NCBI GenBank assembly: GCA_937898525.1
Contig: CALCBC010000127.1
Location: 1 to 61,925, forward strand
Reading direction: 5' to 3'
From: an uncultured Sphingomonadales bacterium
GTDB lineage: Bacteria > Pseudomonadota > Alphaproteobacteria > Sphingomonadales > Sphingomonadaceae
DNA: 61,925 nt
Of the stretch, positions 34,491 through 42,288 are shown piece by piece (within the stretch, counting starts at the first letter, position 1; every line of letters starts with the position of its first letter). The position numbers and the translations under genes are program-made. Under the pieces are notes generated by a model. That model did no database searches, was not told the origin of the DNA, and saw only the letters and a list, made by a program, of their open reading frames with translations.

Positions 34491-37009
34491 GCCTTGGCCT
34501 TCTTCGCCGGCGCCTTCTTCCGCCCCCCCTTCTTCTTCGCCGGGCCCTTCGCCGCCCGCGCATCGATCAGCGCGATCGCCTGCTCGGCGGTGACGTCCTC
34601 GGGCTTCACGTCCTTGGGCAACGTGGCGTTGGTCGCGCCGTCGGTCACGTACGGCCCGTAGCGGCCAGGCATGACCTTGATCTCGCCGCCGCTGGTCGGA
34701 TGCGCGCCGAGCGTCTTGATCGGCTCGGCCCTGGCCCGGCCGCCTGCGCCGCCCTTGCGGTTGGCCGCTTCCGCCAGGAGCGTGACCGCGGCGTTCATGC
34801 CGGTCTCGAACACGTCGCGCGTGCTGGAGAGCTTGGCGTACTTGCCGTCGTGCGCGAGGTACGGGCCATAACGGCCGATGCTGGCGGTGATCGGCTTCCC
34901 CGTTTCGGGGTGCGGACCGATCTCACGTGGCAGCGAGAGCAGCTTGATCGCCCACTCGAGGTCGAAGTCGGGGAGGTCGCGCGGAATGGACGCGCGCTTG
35001 GCGTCCTTGCCTTCGCCGAGCTGGACATAGGGCCCGAAACGGCCGGTCTTGCGATGAATCTCGAGCCCGGTCGCGGGATCGCGGCCCATCGCCTCGTCCT
35101 CGTCGCCGTCCTCTCCGTTGGGCTGGCCGAACTTCCGCCGGTATGCGCACTCGGGGTAGTTCGAGCAGGCGATGAACGCGCCGAAGCGGCCGCCGCGCAG
35201 CGACAGGCGTCCGCCGCTACGCCCCTCGGCGAGGCACCTGGGGCATTGCCGTGGATCGCCACCGTCGGCCTGCGGCGGGAACAGGTAATCCGACAGGAAC
35301 TCGTCGAGCACTTCGGTGACTTCCGAGGGCTTGCGCTCCATGACCTCGTCGCTCTTCGGCTTGAAGTCGCGCCAGAACTGCTCGAGCACGTCCTTCCAGG
35401 CGGCACGCCCGCCCGAAACGTCGTCGAGTTCCTCCTCCATCTCGGCGGTGAAGTCGTAGGCGACGTAGCGCGGGAAGAAGCGCTCGAGGAACGCGGTCAG
35501 CAGGCGGCCGGAATCCTCGGCGAAGAAGCGGTTCTTCTCCATCCGCACGTATTCGCGATCACGCAGCGTCTGGATGGTCGACGCGTAAGTCGAGGGACGC
35601 CCAATGCCGAGTTCTTCGAGCCGCTTGACCAGGCTCGCCTCGGAATAGCGCGGCGGCGGCTGCGTGAAGTGTTGCTCGGCGCTGACGCCGAGCCTGGCCG
35701 GCGAATCCCCCTCGCGCATTACCGGCAGCAGGCCTTCCTCCTCGTCGTCTTCGCCCTTCTGGTCGCGACCTTCCTCGTAGACCGCGAGGAAGCCCGGGAA
35801 CTTCACGACCTGCCCGGTCGCCCGCAGCTCGTGCCGCCCGGTCGGATCGCGCAACGTGACCGTGGTCCGCTCGAGGCTCGCGGCGGCCATCTGGCTCGCC
35901 ATCGCGCGCTTGAAGATCAGGTCGTAGAGCTTTGCCTCATCGCCTGTGCCCGCATGCGCGCGGTCGAAATCGGTCGGCCGGATAGCCTCGTGCGCTTCCT
36001 GGGCGTTCTTGGCCTTGGTCTGGTAGATGCGCGGCTTCTCCGGGAGATAGTGCCCGTCGAACCGCTCGGCGATCGCGCGGCGGCAAGCGGAGATCGCGCC
36101 GCCGTCCATCTGCACGCCGTCGGTGCGCATGTAAGTGATCGCGCCCGCCTCGTAGAGGCTCTGCGCGAGCCGCATCGTGTGGCTCGCCGAATACCCGAGT
36201 TTGCGCGCCGCCTCCTGCTGCAGCGTCGAGGTGGTAAATGGCGGCGCCGGATTGCGTCTGAGCGGCTTCGTCTCGACCTGTTCGACGGTAAACCGCGCTC
36301 CCTCGACGGCGGCCCTGGCCCGCTCGGCCGTCCCCTTGTCACCGATCGACAGCCGTTCGAGCTTCGTCCCGTCGAAAGTGACCAGCCGCGCGTCGAACTC
36401 CGTCCCGTCGTGCTGCATGCGCGCGACGACCGACCAGTATTCCTGCGGCCGGAACGCCTCGATCTCGCGCTCGCGGTCGACGATCAGGCGCAACGCGACC
36501 GACTGCACGCGGCCCGCGCTCTTGGCACCGGGCAGCTTGCGCCAGAGTACCGGCGAAAGCGTGAAGCCAAACAGGTAGTCGAGCGCGCGGCGCGCGAGGT
36601 AAGCGTCGATCAGGTCGCTGTCGAGCTCGCGCGGATGCGCCATCGCCTCGGTCACGGCGTCCCTGGTGATCGCGTTGAAGGTCACCCGCTCGACCGCCTT
36701 CGGTAGCGCCTTGCGCTTTGCCAGCAGCTCCTGGACGTGCCAGCTGATCGCCTCGCCCTCGCGGTCGGGGTCGGTCGCGAGGATCAGCCGATCGGCCTTC
36801 TTCGCGGCCTCGGCGATCTCCTTCACCCGGGCGACCTTGTCCTTGTAGGTCTCCCAGTCCATCGCGAAGCCCTCGTCGGGCCGCACCGAGCCGTCTTTCG
36901 GCGGCAGGTCGCGCACATGGCCGTAGCTCGCGAGAACCTTGTAGTCCTTGCCGAGATACTTCTCGATGGTCTTCGCCTTGGCGGGCGATTCGACGATGAC
37001 GAGTTGCAT
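34487..37009 (-). CDS. topA: DNA topoisomerase I
   Basis: Relaxes negative supercoils by a type IA mechanism. 840 residues: TOPRIM with VIVESPAKAKTIEKYLG and DPDREGEAI, active Tyr in TYMRTDG (about 293), then one four-Cys zinc finger (CPRC...CSNYPEC) and three short repeats each with GR(F/Y)GPYV or GRYGPYL. The end is a basic tail of Lys, Ala and Gly. Start ATG at 37009. Its stop overlaps the small HTH gene. Confidence 0.95.
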   Translation of the reverse strand: MQLVIVESPAKAKTIEKYLGKDYKVLASYGHVRDLPPKDGSVRPDEGFAMDWETYKDKVARVKEIAEAAKKADRLILATDPDREGEAISWHVQELLAKRKALPKAVERVTFNAITRDAVTEAMAHPRELDSDLIDAYLARRALDYLFGFTLSPVLWRKLPGAKSAGRVQSVALRLIVDREREIEAFRPQEYWSVVARMQHDGTEFDARLVTFDGTKLERLSIGDKGTAERARAAVEGARFTVEQVETKPLRRNPAPPFTTSTLQQEAARKLGYSASHTMRLAQSLYEAGAITYMRTDGVQMDGGAISACRRAIAERFDGHYLPEKPRIYQTKAKNAQEAHEAIRPTDFDRAHAGTGDEAKLYDLIFKRAMASQMAAASLERTTVTLRDPTGRHELRATGQVVKFPGFLAVYEEGRDQKGEDDEEEGLLPVMREGDSPARLGVSAEQHFTQPPPRYSEASLVKRLEELGIGRPSTYASTIQTLRDREYVRMEKNRFFAEDSGRLLTAFLERFFPRYVAYDFTAEMEEELDDVSGGRAAWKDVLEQFWRDFKPKSDEVMERKPSEVTEVLDEFLSDYLFPPQADGGDPRQCPRCLAEGRSGGRLSLRGGRFGAFIACSNYPECAYRRKFGQPNGEDGDEDEAMGRDPATGLEIHRKTGRFGPYVQLGEGKDAKRASIPRDLPDFDLEWAIKLLSLPREIGPHPETGKPITASIGRYGPYLAHDGKYAKLSSTRDVFETGMNAAVTLLAEAANRKGGAGGRARAEPIKTLGAHPTSGGEIKVMPGRYGPYVTDGATNATLPKDVKPEDVTAEQAIALIDARAAKGPAKKKGGRKKAPAKKAKA

Positions 37010-37085
37010 GGGTGGAGCGGCAATCCCTTACGTGTGCACGTACGCGCGAGGGTGGTGAGGTTCGGCGCGGTTCGTCAAGCGGAGG

Positions 37086-37595
37086 TCAGGCAAAGACTTC
37101 GCTGAGCGCCTCTCCCTCGTCGTGAACCAGACGGTAGACAGCAATCCCGAACGCGGCGAACACCGCGCCCGACGCGGCCTCGAGGAACGCCGAGACGACG
37201 TTGACGGCCTGCTCGCTCGTGAGGGCCAGAAGGCCTTCCAGCACGCTGGAAAGCACGACAACTCCGACGAACACGATGACGGCGGCAAGGAAGATCGCCC
37301 ATCCATGGCCATCGGTGGCATTCCAGCTGGCACGGAGAGAATCCGTCACCCCTTCGCCCGCTCCGATCAGGAACCCCGACGCGGCAGACCAGCATACGAG
37401 CAGGAATATCCCCGGCACGATCAGCAGGAGCAGCCCAAACACGACGGCGATCGTCGAGACGATACTCATGCCGACGTATGGCCAGAAGCGCCCGCCGCCG
37501 GTGGCCAGGCGTCCCCTGGCTGAGAGAAAACGTGTCAGCAGGAGGTAGGTCCCGACCACGTCGAGGATGGCTCCGACGTTCAGCTCGTTCTTCAA
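37086..37595 (-). CDS. Integral membrane protein (glycerophosphodiesterase-membrane-domain-like)
   Basis: 169 residues with about four hydrophobic segments, including STIAVVFGLLLLIVPGIFLLVCWSA. The fragment GVTDSLRASWNATDGHGWAIF resembles the D-x-L-R-x-S-W-x-x-T-x-G segment of the GDPD membrane-domain/DUF975-like family, where it links helices. Function unknown. Upstream of topA on the same strand; possibly co-transcribed. Confidence 0.65.
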   Translation of the reverse strand: MKNELNVGAILDVVGTYLLLTRFLSARGRLATGGGRFWPYVGMSIVSTIAVVFGLLLLIVPGIFLLVCWSAASGFLIGAGEGVTDSLRASWNATDGHGWAIFLAAVIVFVGVVVLSSVLEGLLALTSEQAVNVVSAFLEAASGAVFAAFGIAVYRLVHDEGEALSEVFA

Positions 37596-37622
37596 CTCGC
37601 CCCCCTCCGTTTCGCCGATGCG

Positions 37623-38726
37623 CTAGGCGACCTTCAGCGAGACGCGACCCCCGGCGTGGCGTTCTAGCCGCCCGGCTATCTCCAGTTCAAGCAGAGCCAG
37701 CTGCACCGCCCCGGTACTGGCGCCGCTCTGGCGGACGAGTTCGTCGGTGCCAACCGCCGCGGTCGTCAGCAGTGCGGCAATGTCGGCCGGTTCGTCAGGT
37801 AACGGTTCCGCTTCGGCAAACGGCTCGGCTGGCATCGCGCGCAGCGCCGACTTCGGCGCGCCGTCGAAGCCGCTCAGGAGCTCGATCACGTCTTCGGGAG
37901 CCTGCACCAGCACGGCGCCTTCGCGGATAAGCTGGTTGCAACCCTGGCTGCGCGCGTCGAGCGGGCTGCCCGGGATCGCCATGACCTCGCGCCCCGCCTC
38001 ACCGGCAAGCCGCGCGGTGATCAGCGAGCCGGATTTGGGCGCCGCCTCGACCACCAGCGTGCCGAGCGCGAGCCCGGCGATGATCCGGTTGCGGCTCGGA
38101 AAGTGGCTGCCGCGCGGCTCGGTGCCGGGAGGTTGCTCGGCAACGAGCAACCCGTCGGTGGCGATACGCTCCTGCAGTTCGGCGTGCTGCGGTGGATAGG
38201 CGACGTCGATGCCGCTGGCGATCACCCCGATCGTCGCCGGCAGCGCGCCTTCGTGCGCGGCACCGTCGATCCCGCGCGCGAGACCCGAGACGACCGCGAA
38301 CCCCGCCTCGGCGAGCGCGTGCGCGAAGTCGCGCGCGAGCTTGACCGCCGCGGCCGAGGCGTTGCGCGCGCCGACGATGGCGGCGCACGGCCGGGCCGCG
38401 AGGGATACGTCGCCGCGGACGGTCAGGATCGGCGGCGCGCCTTCGAATGCCGCGAGAAGCGGCGGATATCCGGGGGCGTCGTGGAACAGATAGTGCGCCC
38501 CCGCGGCCCGGACAGCGGCAACCTCGTCCTCTATCCGCGCGACTGGCGCCGGGCGATAGTCGCGCCCTCCGCGAGCGGCCAGCTCGGGGAGCGCTTCGAG
38601 CGCCGCCAGCGCCGAGCCGAACCGGCGCAGGAGCTCGGCGTAGGAGATCGGGCCGATGTTGGGCGAGCGGAGCAGGCGGATGCGGGCGAACGCTTCGTCC
38701 TGCGCGAGGCCCGCCGCCGCGCTCAT
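37623..38726 (-). CDS. dprA: DNA-processing protein DprA
   Basis: Loads RecA onto single-stranded DNA during natural transformation. 367 residues: an N-terminal SAM-like helical part (RIRLLRSPNIGPISYAELL), the Rossmann-type core with VGARNASAAA, SGLARGIDGAAH and SRNRIIAGLALGTLVVEA, and a C-terminal winged helix (GTDELVRQSGASTGAVQLALLELE). The ATG at 38726 overlaps the plsY stop (ATGA). The larger upstream frame mixes in plsY shadow and was rejected. Competence genes need not be complete elsewhere. Confidence 0.92.
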   Translation of the reverse strand: MSAAAGLAQDEAFARIRLLRSPNIGPISYAELLRRFGSALAALEALPELAARGGRDYRPAPVARIEDEVAAVRAAGAHYLFHDAPGYPPLLAAFEGAPPILTVRGDVSLAARPCAAIVGARNASAAAVKLARDFAHALAEAGFAVVSGLARGIDGAAHEGALPATIGVIASGIDVAYPPQHAELQERIATDGLLVAEQPPGTEPRGSHFPSRNRIIAGLALGTLVVEAAPKSGSLITARLAGEAGREVMAIPGSPLDARSQGCNQLIREGAVLVQAPEDVIELLSGFDGAPKSALRAMPAEPFAEAEPLPDEPADIAALLTTAAVGTDELVRQSGASTGAVQLALLELEIAGRLERHAGGRVSLKVA

Positions 38727-39304
38727 TTGCCGGCGCCGACTCTCGGCTCGGTCCCGGCGCGCAGCCGGGCGATGTTGCTGCGGTGGAGCCAGACCACGAG
38801 CGCTGCAATCGCCGCCAGCACCGGCACGAATTCCATGCGCCCGGTCGCCGCAGCCGCGATCGGGGCTGCCACGGCCGCGCTCATCCCGCTGACCGAGGAG
38901 ATCCGCGTCGCCGCCAGCATCGCCAGCCAGACGACGGCGTAAGCGAGCCCGATCGGCCAGGCGAGGCCGAGGCACACCCCGAGCGTGGTCGCCACGCCCT
39001 TGCCGCCCTTGAAACGCAGCCAGACGGGAAAGCAGTGCCCGAGCACCGCTCCGATCGCCGCGAGCGGTGCGCCGTCCGGCCAGTAGCGCCACGCCAGCCA
39101 GACCGCCGCCAGCCCCTTGGCGCCATCGAGCAGCAGCGTCGCCGCAGCGAGGCCCTTGCTTCCGGTACGCAGCACGTTGGTTGCGCCGATGTTGCCCGAG
39201 CCGATGCTGCGGATGTCGCCCTTCCCCGCCGCCTTCGCCAGCAGCAGGCCGAACGGGATCGAACCGAGCATGTAGGCGAGCACCAGAGCGAGCAGCGAGT
39301 CCAT
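38723..39304 (-). CDS. plsY: Glycerol-3-phosphate acyltransferase
   Basis: Membrane enzyme that puts the first acyl chain, from acyl phosphate, on glycerol-3-phosphate in phospholipid synthesis. 193 residues, with about five helices and the PlsY motifs GSIPFGLLLAK, GSGNIGATNVLR, and FKGGKGVATTLGV. The start ATG at 39304 (MDSLLALVLAYML) is where the first helix begins. The stop overlaps dprA; divergent from murI. Confidence 0.92.
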   Translation of the reverse strand: MDSLLALVLAYMLGSIPFGLLLAKAAGKGDIRSIGSGNIGATNVLRTGSKGLAAATLLLDGAKGLAAVWLAWRYWPDGAPLAAIGAVLGHCFPVWLRFKGGKGVATTLGVCLGLAWPIGLAYAVVWLAMLAATRISSVSGMSAAVAAPIAAAATGRMEFVPVLAAIAALVVWLHRSNIARLRAGTEPRVGAGK

Positions 39305-39464
39305 ATCCTCCCCAACACTTGCGCCTCGATACTTCAGGACCTTGCACTTCGTCAGATGGAATACAATCCGATCCCGATCCAATGCGGACGGCGGGCGCGG
39401 GGTCTCAGAACGCGCGCTCCGCTGGCGCGTTGACGCGCCGGCCGGGTTTGGCCATCCCGCGACC

Positions 39465-40259
39465 ATGGACCCGGCGGCCCCGATCCTGCTGTTCGATTCC
39501 GGCGTCGGCGGGCTGACCGTGCTCGCGGAGTTGCGCAAGCTGCTTCCGCAGACGCCGGTGATCTACGCCGCCGACACCGCCGGCCTGCCCTATGGCGAGA
39601 AGACCGAGGCCGAAGTGGCCGCGCGGGTCGCCGGGCTGCTCGGGAGGCTGTCGGAGCGCTACGCCCCGCGGCTGATCACGATCGCCTGCAACACCGCCTC
39701 GACGATCGCGCTCGGCATGGTGCGCGACGTGCTCCACGTGCCGATCGTCGGCACGGTGCCCGCGATCAAGCCGGCGGCGGCGATGACAAAAACCGGGGTC
39801 ATCGGCCTGCTCGGCACCGCAGCTACGATCCGCCAGGGCTACGTCGACCGGCTGCAGTCCGAGTTCGCCGCCGACAAGGTGCTGATCCGCCATGCCTGCC
39901 CCGCGCTTGTCGAAGCCGCCGAAGCCAGGCTGCGCGGCGAGCCCCCCGACCCGGCGGTGTTCGCCGCCGCAGCGGCAGGATTGCGCAGCCATGCCGAAGG
40001 CGAACGGATCGACACGGTCGTGCTCGCCTGCACCCACTTTCCGCTCGTCGTGAACGAGCTGCGCGCCGCACTCGGGCCGGACATCGCCTTCGTCCACGGC
40101 GCGGCCGGCATCGCTCGGCGGATCGCCTTTCTGACGCAGGGTCAGCCCTTTCTCCGTAAATCACCGGATGCAGCCATCTTCACGGGCGACCTATCCGCTG
40201 CCCAGCGCCTGCGGCCGGCGATCGAGGCACATGGCCTCATGGAGATTGAGAGCCTCTAA
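39465..40259 (+). CDS. murI: Glutamate racemase
   Basis: Supplies D-glutamate for peptidoglycan. 264 residues: FDSGVGGLTVL with the catalytic-region Asp, catalytic Cys in ACNTAST (about 75) and second Cys in LACTHFPLV (about 188), and YAADTAGLPYGEK. The ATG at 39465 is the family start. Followed by hemA after 106 bases. Confidence 0.93.
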   Translation: MDPAAPILLFDSGVGGLTVLAELRKLLPQTPVIYAADTAGLPYGEKTEAEVAARVAGLLGRLSERYAPRLITIACNTASTIALGMVRDVLHVPIVGTVPAIKPAAAMTKTGVIGLLGTAATIRQGYVDRLQSEFAADKVLIRHACPALVEAAEARLRGEPPDPAVFAAAAAGLRSHAEGERIDTVVLACTHFPLVVNELRAALGPDIAFVHGAAGIARRIAFLTQGQPFLRKSPDAAIFTGDLSAAQRLRPAIEAHGLMEIESL

Positions 40260-40365
40260 TGCGAATCCTTCGCAAACTCGGCGCTTTAATCCGCGCGACC
40301 CTTCGCCTAAGTGGCGCGGTGACTCACCGGCCGCACGGTTTCGCGGCGACAACGGGACAAGTCCG

Positions 40366-41586
40366 CTGAACTACGATCACATCTTCGACCAGGCAATCCA
40401 GCGCCTCCACGCGGAGGGGCGCTACCGCGTGTTCATCGACATCCTGCGCAACAAGGGCGCCTACCCCGACGCGCGCTGCTTCGCCGGCCACAACGGGCCG
40501 AAGCCGATCACCGTCTGGTGCTCGAACGACTATCTCGCGATGGGCCAGCATCCGAAAGTCATCGCGGCGATGGAAGAGGCGCTCAACGACGTCGGCGCCG
40601 GGTCCGGCGGTACGCGCAACATCGGCGGCAACACGCACTACCACATCGAGCTCGAAAAAGAGCTGGCCGACCTCCACGGCAAGGAAGCCGCGCTGCTGTT
40701 CACCAGCGGCTACGTCTCGAACGATGCTACGCTGTCGACGCTCGCCAAGCTGCTGCCGGGCTGCGTGATTTTCTCCGACGAGATGAACCACGCGAGCATG
40801 ATCGCCGGCATCCGCAACTCGGGCTGCGAGAAGCGCATCTTCCGTCACAACGACGTCGCGCATCTCGAGGAACTGCTCGCCGCAGAGGATCCCAACGTCC
40901 CCAAGCTGATCGCGTTCGAAAGCGTCTACTCGATGGACGCCGACATCGCCCCGATCCACGACTTCTGCGATCTCGCCGAGAAGTACAACGCGCTGACCTA
41001 CATCGACGAGGTCCACGCGGTGGGCATGTACGGCGCGCGCGGCGGCGGCATCACCGAGCGTGACGGGGCCGCGCACCGGATCGACGTGATCGAGGGAACG
41101 CTCGGCAAGGCGTTCGGCGTGATGGGTGGCTACATCGCTTCCGACACGCGCATCATCGACTGCATTCGCAGCTATGCGCCGGGGTTCATCTTCACCACCT
41201 CGCTGAGCCCGGTGCTGGTGGCCGGGGTGCTCGCTGCGGTCCGGCACCTCAAGGAAAGCTCGGTCGAGCGGGAAGCGCAGCAGGCAGCCGCAGCCGAGCT
41301 GAAGCGACAGTTCCGCGAGGCTGGCCTGCCGGTGATGGAGTCGGCCACGCACATCGTTCCGCTGATGGTCGGCGACCCGGTGCGGGCGAAGAAGATCAGC
41401 GACATCCTGCTCGCCGAGTACGGCGCCTATGTGCAGCCGATCAATTTCCCGACCGTGCCGCGCGGCACCGAGCGCCTGCGCTTCACGCCAGGCCCGGCGC
41501 ACACTCCGGAAATGATGCGCGAGCTGACCAGCGCCCTGGTCGAAATCTGGGACCGCCTCGACCTGCAGTTGCAGAAGGCCGCCTGA
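40366..41586 (+). CDS. hemA: 5-aminolevulinate synthase, apparent CTG start
   Basis: PLP enzyme that joins glycine and succinyl-CoA, the first step of haem and bacteriochlorophyll synthesis in alphaproteobacteria. 406 residues from a CTG at 40366: the family start (M)NYDHIFDQAIQRLHAEGRYR falls exactly on this codon. The PLP lysine is in EGTLGKAFGVMGG (about 245), and NDYLAMGQHP, NHASMIAGIRNSG and IDEVHAVGMYG are standard. No ATG, GTG or TTG in frame lies near; the next upstream ATGs are inside murI. So CTG initiation or a local sequence error. Confidence 0.9.
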   Translation: MNYDHIFDQAIQRLHAEGRYRVFIDILRNKGAYPDARCFAGHNGPKPITVWCSNDYLAMGQHPKVIAAMEEALNDVGAGSGGTRNIGGNTHYHIELEKELADLHGKEAALLFTSGYVSNDATLSTLAKLLPGCVIFSDEMNHASMIAGIRNSGCEKRIFRHNDVAHLEELLAAEDPNVPKLIAFESVYSMDADIAPIHDFCDLAEKYNALTYIDEVHAVGMYGARGGGITERDGAAHRIDVIEGTLGKAFGVMGGYIASDTRIIDCIRSYAPGFIFTTSLSPVLVAGVLAAVRHLKESSVEREAQQAAAAELKRQFREAGLPVMESATHIVPLMVGDPVRAKKISDILLAEYGAYVQPINFPTVPRGTERLRFTPGPAHTPEMMRELTSALVEIWDRLDLQLQKAA

Positions 41587-41768
41587 GCCTGCGTACCGGC
41601 AGCGTTCGAGGGGCGACTGGCCCGGTCGGCCAGCCAATCCTCGAACGACACGGAGCGCCAGCTCGTATGGTACCAGCTTACCACAGTTGATTCCTAAACT
41701 GTATCTTCGGATACATTTGCATTGCGCAATCCCCAGCCGAAGCTACGCCCCGTCACGGGGAGACTTCG

Positions 41769-42227
41769 GTGACGCTGAACGACATCGTCGGTTACCGCCT
41801 GGACATGGCTCGCTGCGCGGCGCTGCGCAGCGTTCACAGGTTGCTTGCTTTCACCGGCTTCCGCCCCGCCGACACCACGGCACTGCTGACGATCCGCGAC
41901 CGCCCCGGCTGCGACCAGACCGAGCTCGGCCGCGCGCTGGCCGGAAACCGCTCGGTCGGGATGAAGGTGGCGAGCCGGCTCGAGGAACGCGGGCTGCTGG
42001 TCCGCGGTCCCGGTCGCAACCGCCGAAGCAAAGGGCTCTACCTCACGGCGGAGGGTGAGGCGACGTTGGCCCGGCTCCTCGATCGCCACGCCGTGGCCGA
42101 GGAACGCCTCACTGCTGGTCTCGAGCCGGGTGAGCGCGAGACGCTGCTTATCCTGCTGGCGAAGATCGAACAGGCCGTGCTCGAGGAGGAAGCGGTGCTA
42201 GCCGCTCAGGTGCAGGAGGCTGCCTAG
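41769..42227 (+). CDS. MarR family transcriptional regulator
   Basis: 152 residues, GTG start at 41769 with GGGGAGA upstream. A winged helix fills the middle (TTALLTIRDRPGCDQTELGRALA, NRSVGMKVASRLEERGLLVRGPGRNRRSKGLYLT) flanked by the dimer helices. Its ligand is unknown. It ends 61 bases before the TonB-dependent receptor on the same strand and may control it, along with an unknown small molecule. Confidence 0.87.
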   Translation: MTLNDIVGYRLDMARCAALRSVHRLLAFTGFRPADTTALLTIRDRPGCDQTELGRALAGNRSVGMKVASRLEERGLLVRGPGRNRRSKGLYLTAEGEATLARLLDRHAVAEERLTAGLEPGERETLLILLAKIEQAVLEEEAVLAAQVQEAA

Positions 42228-42288
42228 CAGGAATTCACTCGAGCGCTGCGGTCCGGCTCGCTGCGCCGATCATTGAGGGGAGAGTGCC

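Noticed and set aside
34451..36706. 751-codon open frame antisense to topA
   Set aside because: Shadow of topA, no domain or ribosome-binding site.
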